Shown here piece after piece: positions 15,678 to 23,900 of a DNA stretch of 27,895 nucleotides; position 1 is the stretch's first letter, and each line of letters opens with the position of its first letter. The DNA is from Propionibacteriaceae bacterium (GTDB lineage Bacteria > Actinomycetota > Actinomycetes > Propionibacteriales > Propionibacteriaceae): NCBI GenBank assembly GCA_031254155.1, contig JAIRVA010000203.1:1-27895 (forward strand), read 5' to 3'. The position numbers were made by a program, and so were the translations under genes. The notes under the pieces are model-generated. The model worked only from the letters and a program-made list of their open reading frames with translations, ran no database searches and had not been told where the DNA came from.

Positions 15678-15739
15678 CCATCAGGCTGGGCTCTGGTTGT
15701 TGTTCGGCGTGCCACGAATACCGTCAGTCAGGCTTAGGG

Positions 15740-15892
15740 TATTCGGCCCGCGACCTCATGCCCTGGTTTGACTACGACAAGTGGGATCGCTTCGAGGGCG
15801 CGATCGAGCGGACGGAAACCGCCGCCCGAAACCAGGACATCGACGTGGACTACCACTTTCCCGGCGCCGGGAAGACCGGCGCGACTAGGGGC
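15740..15892 (+). pseudogene. Relic of a DinD/BRO-type antirepressor gene
   Basis: About 50 codons encode YSARDLMPWFDYDKWDRFEG and then AIERTETAARNQDIDVDYHF and GAGKTGA. This matches the conserved start of DinD-like/BRO-N antirepressors, which normally read SARxLMPLLGYxKWxxFxxAIxRA then DHFxxxxK. The frame stays open to 16147, but the rest (Trp, Gly, Arg and Pro rich) no longer looks like the family, and nothing typical of the N-terminus precedes it. I read it as a broken gene fragment. In phages and islands such proteins relieve repressors or respond to DNA damage. Confidence 0.6.
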
Positions 15893-16318
15893 GGGACAGC
15901 CCCCGGAGACCCCTTCCACCGGGTGGTGGAAGCCTGGGGCTGGCAAGGACGGAAACCCCGGTACCCGGCCATGTTTCGTTTTGCACAGTGGGGCGGGCCC
16001 TATGTCTTCCGCAGCCGGCTGGGGGCCCGCCGGGGGTGGCCCCCCTGGGGTGGCGGCGTGGTTGTGGCCGTGCGTGTCGGGTTGTGCGGGCCTGGTGAGG
16101 CACGGTGCCGGTCGTCATCGGCGGGTCTGGGCCGTGCCGTGCCGTAGGGCTTGGTGGTGTCCTCTGTGCCGGGGTGGGGGTATTGGGTGCCCCGGTACCC
16201 CTTCTGCCACTTGACAAGGTGAAACCTAGGATTGTTGCCGTACCCCTTGGGGGGTGCTTGTACCCCTGCCCTTCGCACGGGTACCCCCCGTGTTTCCGGC
16301 TTCTGACTACGGGGAACA
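15893..16318. other. Non-coding stretch with GTACCCC motif cluster
   Basis: No convincing gene. Four GTACCCC heptamers (16195, 16240, 16260 and 16281) run up to a large hairpin that contains a fifth and an inverted sixth. In GC-rich DNA a heptamer is expected once in thousands of bases, so this is a real cluster. It lies just beyond the end of the P-loop ATPase gene. Confidence 0.5.
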
Positions 16319-16360
16319 CCACCCCAGGGGGTACGGGGCACGAAGTACCCCCTGGGGTGG
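16319..16360. terminator. 16-bp perfect hairpin downstream of the P-loop ATPase gene
   Basis: Arms 16319-16334 (CCACCCCAGGGGGTAC) and 16345-16360 are perfectly complementary with a 10-nt loop. It starts 10 nt after the stop codon of the minus-strand ATPase gene, as expected for a terminator, though no T-tract follows. Its arms carry the GTACCCC motif. Confidence 0.65.
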
Positions 16361-16370
16361 CGGGACACGG

Positions 16371-17822
16371 TCACCGGGGGAAGAACAGGTAGCCCTGGTC
16401 GTCCTCCATCAGGTTCCCGGATGCCACGAGTTCGGTGATGGCGGTCTCCACCTGTTCGCGGTACTTGTTGGTCTTCATGTGTTTCACCTGGTTCGCCGTG
16501 ACCGGCCCGGCTTTCACCAGGTCCACCACCCACGCCTTGTACTTGGTGATGAGGGCCTGGTCTCTGGCCTCGTTCACTTCGTCTTGGGCGGCGACCTTCC
16601 GGGCGAGGAACTCTTTCGCCTGCCGGGCGTGCTCGGTTTCGGCTGTCGCCGCCATCCACGCCCTGGTGTGGTCGGACACGGCCATGACCATCCCGGCGAG
16701 TTCCCAGTCTTCGGCAGTCAGGTCGTAGTGGCCGTTCAGCACGGCGAGCGCGTAGGCGACCTTCTCACGGGCCAGCATGGCGTGCCCGTCGAGGGTGTCC
16801 CGTTCGCCCCGCTGGTTCGCGACATGGGTGTCGAGGATCTCGGCCGCAACCGGGTCGGCCACCGTGACCACGTTGAACCCGTCGGCTTGGCCGGTGTGCT
16901 CAGGCCACGGCGGCAACGTCACCACAAGCCTGCCCGGATAACCGGGCCTGGTCCGCCAGCCGGGCAGTCCGGGGTCGGTCGCCGGGAGCCACAGGAACCG
17001 TTGCGGGGTGCCCCCGCTGGCGTCGCGTAACAACCCGTGGCCCCGTGAGGGTTGCACGCCGAGCGTGGCGACGAACCGGTACGCCAACGGGTCGACCTGG
17101 ATGCGCCGCTCTCGCGCAGCCGTGGTCGAGCCCAGGGTTTCCCCGCTCCATGCCGACCGTAACACGGGCATGATCGTCGCCCCCTGACGGTTCGCCTGTG
17201 CGGTCAACACGTCGATTTCGTCCGTGGTGAACGACGCCGCGTGCGACGGGTACACCCACTCCCATCCGCCCCCGTCGTCCCCGTCCTTCTTCGGGCTGAC
17301 GTACTGGCGGTACGTCGCGGTGATCCCCTCGCCCGTGCCCAACGGCAGATCGTGTGGGAACACCCCCGGTGACGCGCCCCGCCACTCCACCAGGCTCGCG
17401 GCCGCCGACTTCGCGGCACCTTTCCCGGCACCCGACCCGGCGACCGTCGCCAGAATGAAGTTCAACGACGCATACCCGCCGATCAACGGAGGCAGCACCA
17501 CCGTGAACGGCACCCGGACCAACACTTGACAGATGACGTGGCCGAGCACGGCCCACGGCGCGACCATCCGCGAGTACGCGAACTGGCGGACATGAGCCAA
17601 CTCGGGCCTCGCCTCCCACAACCCGGCAAGACCACCGTCAAGCACAGGACCCCCAACCGGCCGCGCCGACACCACCGTGTCTGCCACGGAAGCGGGACAC
17701 CCGGAACCCCTGACATCACCACAGGCACTCGCGGCAGCCACCATCCGGACCGCGTCCGCCGGCTCAACACCCTGCTTCGCGACCAAGTCCAGCCGCGCCT
17801 GTCGTTCCTCATCCCGTGTCAC
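16371..17822 (-). CDS. P-loop ATPase of the integrative element, putative replication protein
   Basis: This 483-residue protein has a Walker A motif GSGAGKG at residues 129-135, after a hydrophobic strand (LNFILATVA). A possible Walker B/acidic motif is DEID at about 201-204. Residues 60-128 (LWEARPELAHVRQFAYSR and on) resemble a segment I associate with ATP-binding proteins of actinomycete integrative elements. The C-terminal 100 residues look like a linker plus winged helix (VTANQVKHMKTNKYREQVETAITELVASG). I chose GTG at 17822 because it overlaps the upstream stop as GTGA and has a GGGAGGGGG ribosome-binding site; the longer frame to 17978 has an atypical Cys/Gly-rich start. Replication or helicase role is an inference; packaging or defence is not excluded. 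Confidence 0.75.
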   Translation of the reverse strand: MTRDEERQARLDLVAKQGVEPADAVRMVAAASACGDVRGSGCPASVADTVVSARPVGGPVLDGGLAGLWEARPELAHVRQFAYSRMVAPWAVLGHVICQVLVRVPFTVVLPPLIGGYASLNFILATVAGSGAGKGAAKSAAASLVEWRGASPGVFPHDLPLGTGEGITATYRQYVSPKKDGDDGGGWEWVYPSHAASFTTDEIDVLTAQANRQGATIMPVLRSAWSGETLGSTTAARERRIQVDPLAYRFVATLGVQPSRGHGLLRDASGGTPQRFLWLPATDPGLPGWRTRPGYPGRLVVTLPPWPEHTGQADGFNVVTVADPVAAEILDTHVANQRGERDTLDGHAMLAREKVAYALAVLNGHYDLTAEDWELAGMVMAVSDHTRAWMAATAETEHARQAKEFLARKVAAQDEVNEARDQALITKYKAWVVDLVKAGPVTANQVKHMKTNKYREQVETAITELVASGNLMEDDQGYLFFPR

Positions 17823-18211
17823 CGCCCACCCCCTCCCCACACAGGCCGGGAACCGCCCCGCGACGGCCGCACAGGCGGCACAGGACGAACCGCCGGGCCA
17901 CGCTTCGGGATGACCTGCAACACCCGTCCCACGTCCTCCACCGCCCACACGCCAAGCCCGCACAACCAATTCGCACACTGGCGCCGCCCAGCCTCCCCCA
18001 GAGCGTCAACCCCCCGGACCATGACCGGGCGGCCCACCGTACGCCGAGCCCGCCGGACCGCCCACAACACGGCCAACGACCGCGCCCGGGCGGCATCCAC
18101 ATCCGACCACCCCGGCACCATGTCACACAACCGCGGTAGAATCGGACCCACAACAAAACCAGCACCCCGCCCCCAGTCACCACACTGGGGGCGGTCGTCG
18201 TTCTCAAGCAT
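17819..18211 (-). CDS. Small unknown protein coupled to the P-loop ATPase
   Basis: I do not recognise this 130-residue protein. It starts MLENDDRPQCGDWGRGAG, has a helical, Arg/Ala-rich middle (VDAARARSLAVLWAVRRARR) and ends in a Pro/Arg/Gly-rich tail. It lies between the excisionase-like gene (3-nt gap) and the ATPase gene (4-nt overlap), so all three are likely co-transcribed. An overlapping frame starting at 18270 is Cys/Trp/Arg-rich and was not chosen. Translation is supported mainly by the tight spacing. Confidence 0.55.
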   Translation of the reverse strand: MLENDDRPQCGDWGRGAGFVVGPILPRLCDMVPGWSDVDAARARSLAVLWAVRRARRTVGRPVMVRGVDALGEAGRRQCANWLCGLGVWAVEDVGRVLQVIPKRGPAVRPVPPVRPSRGGSRPVWGGGGR

Positions 18212-18214
18212 CGG

Positions 18215-18484
18215 TCACCGCGCCTGACGCTCGGCCCACGCGAGCACATCGTCACGCTTATACCGGACACACCGCCCGAACTGATGCGCGATCAGTTCGC
18301 CCGCTTGCTCCAGCTTCTCAACATGGCGAGGGCCGACGCCGAGTATCGTTCCGACCTCGGCACGACTGACGTACAACGAGTTGGGAGTCTGTAGGCTGGG
18401 CACTGTCGTGTCGTCGCTGCGATTACATGACTGGAGAGCGCTCGTACTTGCACTACGGGCGCTCTCACTTTTGGTTTTCACCAT
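18215..18484 (-). CDS. xis: Excisionase-like HTH protein
   Basis: The C-terminal 54 residues (LYVSRAEVGTILGVGPRHVE and on to RYKRDDVLAWAERQAR) are a MerR/excisionase-type winged helix, with helix-turn-helix followed by a basic wing and the RxDxxAW ending common to this family. Such proteins bend DNA at att sites to direct excision. The start is uncertain: ATG 18484 has an AAAGGA site 8 nt upstream, but the first 45 residues are Ser/Thr-rich and overlap a 13-bp hairpin. A GTG at 18403 would give a 62-residue protein of more usual size. Confidence 0.72.
   Translation of the reverse strand: MVKTKSESARSASTSALQSCNRSDDTTVPSLQTPNSLYVSRAEVGTILGVGPRHVEKLEQAGELIAHQFGRCVRYKRDDVLAWAERQAR
18434..18466. 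repeat. 13-bp hairpin inside or before the xis coding region
   Basis: Arms 18434-18446 and 18454-18466 (GAGAGCGCTCGTA / TACGGGCGCTCTC, one G-T pair) enclose a 7-nt loop. On the plus strand it is followed by ACTTTTGGTTTTC, like a rho-independent terminator. This argues that the true xis start may lie downstream of it. Confidence 0.6.
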
Positions 18485-18564
18485 CTCCTGTTTTCCTTTC
18501 TCCAATGGAAAAGCGGTCGGGCCCTGTGCCTCAACCGCTTTGGTTTTGGTGTCCAGATACGCCA

Positions 18565-18588
18565 AAGGCCACCGCGCACGATGGCCTT
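18565..18588. repeat. Small hairpin between int and xis
   Basis: AAGGCCA (18565-18571) pairs with TGGCCTT (18582-18588) over a 10-nt loop. It lies between the degenerate repeat array and the xis gene and might end readthrough from int. Confidence 0.4.
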
Positions 18589-18627
18589 CATCTGAACCTA
18601 TATTCGTTTGTTATTCAATTGTCGTTG

Positions 18628-19200
18628 TGGCTGACCCATGGTATGAGCCGAACTTGTGGCGGCGAGCTCCCGCTGCCCGTAACCCTGGGCTAGGGTAACA
18701 CGCCGGGGCGCGACTGATCGATGTTTGCTACCAACTTGTCCCGGCGGATATCCCGGTGCCCGCAGCCTGGGCAAAATGCCCTTGGCGACGTGCTGAGACA
18801 TGACCGTCTCATGGCATGAGCGAAACTTGGTGTCGCGGCGTGCACCCGCATAATCAGCCGATGGGTATCCGATGGTCTCGGTGAACTTGGTGTCCGGCGC
18901 ACATCCCGGAAGCTCCCGCAACGTTGACCCAGGCGACGCGCCAGGGCGCGACTAACCAATGGCCACTACCAACCTTGAACGGTTGGCATCCCGTTGCTCG
19001 TTACCCGAGCGAGGTGCCTTTGACAGTACGTTGGGGGCATGACTGACCCATGGTGTAGGCCGAACTTGTGGCGGCGAGCTCCCGCGTACATGCCAATAGG
19101 TTTCCCGTGCCATCACTAAGTTGGTGAACCGGGTAAGCAACCGGTTGCCCATTGTCCCGGACCAGGATTCCCATATCTTGCTGGCATCCCGGCACCTCAC
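18628..19200. repeat. Array of degenerate ~60-90 bp repeats between int and xis
   Basis: An AACTTG core recurs at 18651, 18733, 18824, 18884, 18972 (as AACCTTG) and 19063, spaced 60-91 bp. Each is followed by a GGCG-like block and then TCCCG or ACCCG. The units at 18631-18673 and 19043-19085 match at 40 of 43 positions by eye. Units at about 18710 and 18947 share GGGCGCGACT and a CTACCAAC stretch. Weaker units may follow to 19200. Short minus-strand frames here just translate the repeats. No protein-coding gene is credible. Confidence 0.7.
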
Positions 19201-19286
19201 GGCGTGGGTCTCTGCCAAACAGGCTGGTGACGAAGTTACACGAATGTTCTTCCGTAGTCAAAAGCGCCGTGGAATGCCGTGGTGGC

Positions 19287-20438
19287 TCATCCCACCAAGC
19301 TTGGCACCATGTCCGCGAGTTTGTGTACCCGTCCGGGGATTTGTTGCAGGTACCGCCGAAGTACGCCGGGACTCTCTTGCCCGAGAATGGCCATGATCTC
19401 AAAATCGGACATTCCCGCGATCGCCATCCGCGTTGCGGCGTAGGCGCGTAGTTGGTGGAAGCGGACTCGGGGAATGCCGGCGTAGTCGCGGGCGGTCACC
19501 CACACGTCCTGCAAGGTCGTGTTAGGCAACCATCCACCCGTTGAGCCGGTGAACAACCACGCCGCGCTGGCAGGTTTCACATACTCGGCGAGGTGGGCGT
19601 TAACTAGCGGCACCATCCACTCGGGCAACCCGACGACTCGGTTTCCCGCTGCGGTTTTCGGCGTACCCTGAACCTCTCCACCCTTCAACCGTACGATGTT
19701 GCGCCGGACGGTGAGCGTGCGGTCTTTGATGTTGATGTCGCCGCGTTGCAGGGCGCGTACTTCGCCAGATCGGAGGCCGAGCCCGGCTGCGAGGTACACC
19801 AGCAAGCGGTGCTCGGGGGGCGTGAACTCGACGGCGAGCGCGATCTCGACCTCAGTTGGCAGCGGGGCGAGTTCCTCTCGCCGGACAGTACCGCCGCCGC
19901 GCACCCGACAGGGGGTCGCCTGGATAAGGGAGGCTCGAATCGCGTCGTTGAAGATCGTCGACAGAAGCGAGTACGTCTTGGCGCGGGCGGTCGGTTTGTC
20001 CGCCAGCAGCCCGTTGAACCACTTGGTGACCATGACTGGCGTGATCTCGTCCAAATGCAGCGTGCCGAACCGGGGCGTTAGTTGCTTGTCGATCATGAGC
20101 CTGTAGTCCTTGTCAGTCTTCGGCTTGCGGCGGCTCACGGCCATCCACGACTCCACGTACTCTCCAAATGTCGGTAGGCGCTGGGCCTCGGCCTCAGCGA
20201 TCTCTGCGGCGATCTCATCGGGCGACTTCCACACGCCGCGCACAACGTCGGCGTGAATCTCTGCGAGGGCTTTTTTGGCGGCACCCTTGGTAGCGTAGGT
20301 GGCCTTGCCTGAGTAGCGCTTGGCATCGACGGTGTAGCGGATCGCCCACTGGCCGGAGGCGCGTTGCGTGACTTGGCCCCAGCCGTCGCCACGCCCCTTC
20401 TGTCCACGATTTGTTGGGCTCGTCTTGCGCGGTGCCAT
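19287..20438 (-). CDS. int: Tyrosine recombinase (integrase)
   Basis: This 383-residue enzyme inserts and excises the element at tRNA-Val(CAC). An N-terminal arm-binding domain (GQWAIRYTVDAKRYSGKATYATKGAA, about 25-60) is followed by a SAM-like core-binding domain (about 80-180) and a catalytic domain. First Arg is in AGLGLRSGEVRAL, the HxxR box is FHQLRAY, and the Tyr nucleophile is in VLRRYLQQ. The usual His in LGH is Gln (ILGQES), an uncommon change at a catalytic position. I chose ATG at 20438 because AAGGAG sits 6 nt upstream; a longer frame to 20462 has no such site. It lies next to attR, as expected. Confidence 0.94.
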   Translation of the reverse strand: MAPRKTSPTNRGQKGRGDGWGQVTQRASGQWAIRYTVDAKRYSGKATYATKGAAKKALAEIHADVVRGVWKSPDEIAAEIAEAEAQRLPTFGEYVESWMAVSRRKPKTDKDYRLMIDKQLTPRFGTLHLDEITPVMVTKWFNGLLADKPTARAKTYSLLSTIFNDAIRASLIQATPCRVRGGGTVRREELAPLPTEVEIALAVEFTPPEHRLLVYLAAGLGLRSGEVRALQRGDINIKDRTLTVRRNIVRLKGGEVQGTPKTAAGNRVVGLPEWMVPLVNAHLAEYVKPASAAWLFTGSTGGWLPNTTLQDVWVTARDYAGIPRVRFHQLRAYAATRMAIAGMSDFEIMAILGQESPGVLRRYLQQIPGRVHKLADMVPSLVG

Positions 20439-20619
20439 GCCGATCTCCTTGACTTGAATCAACTACTTTTCTTGATAGGCACCATTGGTTATACGGTGCC
20501 TTTATTCTGTACATTCTAGGGCACTCCAGTACGTTCGACAACAAATACATTGAGATCGTCTTACCTTGTCGTCACGCATAAAGACGCCTGTCATCCAGGA
20601 TGTTCAAATTAACACTGTG
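20439..20619 (-). promoter_or_regulatory. Integrase promoter/operator region
   Basis: This contains an inverted repeat AGGCACC-N11-GGTGCCT (20477-20501) that overlaps 47-nt module copy B (20486-20532). On the minus strand TAGAAT (near 20519-20514) and TATAAC (near 20493-20488) are possible -10 boxes. The dyad is well placed for repression of int. No gene lies here. Confidence 0.5.
20486..20532. repeat. 47-nt module, copy B (integrase promoter)
   Basis: The first 16 nt are identical to copy A at the left end, and 12 of the last 13 also match. The middle differs. Being in the same orientation at both element ends fits integrase arm-type sites. Confidence 0.7.
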
Positions 20620-20651
20620 ACTGGTTCGATCCCAGTTACGCCCACTCTTCT
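20620..20651 (+). repeat. attR (direct repeat with attL)
   Basis: This is an identical 32-bp copy of the tRNA-Val(CAC) 3' end. The sequence before it (up to 20619) is unrelated to a tRNA, so this is a remnant and not a functional gene. Confidence 0.92.
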
Positions 20652-20960
20652 AGCTAGAGGAAATGACAATAGTTTGTCGAGAGTGATTATACTGGGTCTA
20701 TCTTGGTCTCAGTGAGGGGCATTCCAGCGCGCTCGGCGGGTGTGGCCGGTGTTGGTTCGGAGCGCCTTCCAAGTGGTGATTGAAACAATTAACATTTATC
20801 GACGTCCGATGCGTACGGGCAATTGGGTCGTACGCCCCACCCGCTTGCTCCAGCTCCCGTCGTTGAGGGGTGTCGTGGAACTGGATGTCGTCTCGATAGA
20901 CTACTGTCATCGGTTATCCTGGCACGCCGTCTGGGTGTGTCTCCGGGGAGTGGATGGGAG
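20652..20960. other. Flank outside attR, with module copy C and upstream region of the next operon
   Basis: The first ~110 bp resemble the element's own left inner flank (diverged hairpin at 20664-20679, module copy C at 20684-20730). The rest holds an AT-richer patch (20780-20800) and weak -10-like hexamers (TAGACT near 20898, TATCCT near 20914), which may drive the downstream operon. No gene is seen. Confidence 0.5.
20684..20730. repeat. 47-nt module, copy C (outside attR)
   Basis: This matches copy A at 38 of 47 positions by eye. It starts 33 nt after the attR core, nearly as copy A starts 35 nt after the attL core. It may be a trace of an earlier, related integration at the same tRNA. 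Confidence 0.65.
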
Positions 20961-23900
20961 ATGGTGGTGGCAGGTTCGGCGGGGAAACACGGGCGGCGGG
21001 CGCGTATGGGCACGGTCTTGACTGTGGTAGCTGTGAGTGTGGCGGCGTACGCGTCGGTGCCTATGTCGCCGGTGAGTGTGGCAGCCTCAACACCGGTGTT
21101 CCGGTCAGTCTCGGTCACTGTCGGGTCGGCGGGTCAGATCACGGGGGTGACCCAGTCGGTGGTGTCGACGGATGAGACGACGGGTGCGCCGTCGGACGAG
21201 TCCACGGCGGTCACACCGGTGGAGGCGACGGGTGAGCTACCGGTCCGGGTGCAAACCGCGTGGTGGGCGGGCGGGAAGTCGGGTACGGATCTCGCAGAGG
21301 TGCGGGGCGTGTCGGGCCGCGTGACGATCCAGGTAACAGTGGAGAACGTGACGGGCGAACCAGCGATAGTGGCGTATGAGGCGGATGGCCGCCGGTACGA
21401 GCGGCAGGCAGTGGTGGCGGTGCCGTTGACTGTGTCCGCGTCGACCATCCTGCGTGGTGTGTCCGCCGGGTCGGTGGTCACGACCGGGAGCGGGTCGGAG
21501 TTGGTGACGGATGGGATCCTGTCGGTGGACTCGACTGGTGTGGTGTCGGTGCAGTGGGCCCGCTGGTTGGCCCCGCCGGTGTTGTCGGCGACGGCGTCGT
21601 TCACGGTGGTGGTGGATACGACGAGTTTTGTTCCCCCGTCGTTCGATCTGGTTGTCCAGCCGGGCCTGGTGACGGACTCGTCGGTGGAGGCGTTGCTGGA
21701 ACGTGGCCTGGGTACGGATGCCGCCACGGCGACGGTGGAGGCGTCAACGGTGGGCTTGGTGTCGAAGGTGGACGCCCAGTTACGGGAGGCCCTGGATTTC
21801 ATGGACGCGGTTCATACGGCGTTGCAGGGTGACGTGTCGCAGCTCAGCCGGGAGGTGGTCGCCGAGTTGGCAGCGAGTTCACAGACGGTGCTGGGCCATG
21901 TGCAGGCGACCCGGGCCGAGTTGGACGCGATCCAGGCGTCGGCCGAGTCTGGGCTGGGTGTGGCCGTGTCGCAGGCGGAGGCGGGTGTGACAGTGTTGCT
22001 GGCGTCGTTGGACACAGTGCTGGGGTCGACGGCGGTGGTGCCGGTGGTGACGGGCGCGGTGGTGGACGGGTGTACGGTGACACTGCCCACGTTGGCGGCC
22101 GACGAGCCGGTGACGGTGACCTCGGCAGTGTACGTGTTGGGTGCGCAGATGCGGACGCTGGCGGACACGTTCGCCGCCCAGACACCGGGGGACGTGCTCG
22201 CAGCGGGCCCGGATTGCCGCACGGTGTTGCGGGAGGCGGTCACGGCGGGGATCGGTGACCCTGGTGACGTGGCCTCGCCGGACGGGCAGGCCGTCTGTAC
22301 GGCGACCCCGGCCGGGGAACGGACGTTGGTGTGCGGGCTCACCGTGGCGGAGGCCACGGTGGCAGACCAGTTCGCGGCGGTAACCAACGCGGTGCGTGAC
22401 CGGGTGGAAGCCTGGCAGGGCACGTTGGGAGTCGGACAGTTGATGGCCGCACTCGGCCCCGACGGGCTGACGACTGCTCTCACTGCTGTACGGGATCAGG
22501 CACGCCAGGCTGCCAGCCTGGCGTCCGGCACGGTCCTGCCCGAGTTGCGGACCTGGCTGGCGGAGACTCGTACCCTGGTGGACACTGCGGAAACCAGAGT
22601 GACAGCGGCCAGGACCGCGTTGGACACGGTCACCGCTGATGTGGGGGCGATCCGGGCGGCGTACGACGAAGTGGCCGCCTTGGTGGACCCGGCGGCCCCC
22701 CTCTCGGCGGACGGGGTGTTGCGTACGGGCGGTGACGTGGCCGCGCTGGTCGGTGACGTGGCCGCCCGCAGTGGCACACTGGTGACGACGGGGGCGTGGT
22801 TTGACGCGGCGGGTTTCACTACTGCGTTGGACACTCTGGTGGCCACGTCGAACACGGCGGCACCCGGTTCGTGTGTCGTGACCTGGGCGAACGGGGTGGA
22901 TGCCGCATCAACGGCGACTGACGTCGAGGCGGCGCTTGGTCTTCTGGCCGTACCGGGGTGCGGGGCCCGGACGGTCGCGGCAGCGGCACAGCAGGCGGTC
23001 GCCGGGTATGAGACGACCGTCCAGGAACTGTCCGCCACGTACACGGACGTGGCCAGTCTCGGCGGCTACATGACCAGGATCACCACGGCGACGGCCGGGC
23101 TGGGCACCGCGTTGGCCACGGTGGAAGGACTACTGGACGACCCGGCCGACCCGCTGCCCGCCGTACTGGCCGCTTTCTATACCCCCGACCCGGCCAACCC
23201 GGCTGGCGGGACGGGACTGCTCGCCGACCTGGCCGCCCAGGTGGACCAGATCGGTGCCCTGCTCGACCCCGTGACACCCGGCGACCTGGCACAGTTGGCT
23301 GCTGCGGTGGCCGCTCTCGCGGCGTTGGCGGACCAGGTCTGGCCGGACGACACGATCCAAGCGCTGGCCACACCGGCGGATTGTCCGGACGCCGACCCGG
23401 TGCTGCCCACCGCCACGGGGCAGGCGGTGGTCGTTCTCGCGAACCACCTGTACTGTGCGGACTCCCGGTTGGCGGCGGCGTTGGACGCGGTGGACGCGGA
23501 CATTGCGGCCGCCGCGACGACCGCGGGTACGGTGGTGCGGACCGTGTCTGACCGGTTGGCGGCGGTACGGGCCGCGACGACGACCCAGATCGACACGCTG
23601 AGTGACGGGCTGGTGGCCGTGTTAGACGAGCAGCGTACGACGGCTGTGGACACCGCCCTCACGGCCATCACCGACGCGCGGTCCGCGACCACAGAACGTC
23701 TGCAGGCGATGCTCGCCCAGTACGGGATGGCCACCGACCAGGTGGTCGCGTCCCTCACGGAGGCGATGACGGCGGCGCGGACGGACTCGGACGCCGTCCA
23801 ACAAGGGTTGGCAGATAGTTTCGCGGCCCTGGTGGCGAATCTGGGTGGGGCGGACCCGTCGAACCGGAGCGGGCTGATCGGGAAACTGTACGGCATCACC

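Larger units (their letters stand above)
14954..15739. other. Gene-free, hairpin-rich left part of the element
   Basis: Nearly 800 bp without a convincing gene; open frames on both strands are rich in Pro/Arg/Thr or Gly/Val and show no family features. The stretch is biased (G and T rich on plus up to about 15260). It contains a 16-nt palindrome (15368-15383), hairpins at 15384-15408 and 15612-15646, and a short palindrome at 15662-15677, listed separately. Confidence 0.5.
14841..20651. mobile_element. Compact integrative element at tRNA-Val(CAC), about 5.8 kb
   Basis: The element is bounded by a 32-bp perfect direct repeat that duplicates the tRNA 3' end. Inside are a tyrosine integrase next to the right end, an excisionase-like HTH protein, a small unknown protein and a P-loop ATPase, all on the minus strand, plus a relic of a DinD/BRO-type antirepressor on plus. 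No FtsK/TraB-like transfer gene, relaxase or phage structural gene is visible. The layout resembles a stripped-down actinomycete integrative element or a phage satellite. Confidence 0.88.

Noticed and set aside
17809..18270. Alternative minus-strand frame of 153 residues overlapping the small unknown gene
   Set aside because: Cys/Trp/Arg-rich and lacks the coupled spacing; the other frame ends in a GTGA overlap with the ATPase start.
18598..18921. Short minus-strand frames between int and xis
   Set aside because: They just translate the degenerate repeats (recurring RELAATSSA and DTKF strings) and lack starts with ribosome-binding sites.
18628..19200. CRISPR array
   Set aside because: Repeats are long, degenerate and irregularly spaced; no unique spacers between identical repeats and no cas genes.
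20620..20651. A fifth tRNA at 20620
   Set aside because: Only the T-arm and acceptor 3' half are present; the upstream sequence cannot form the rest, so it is attR.
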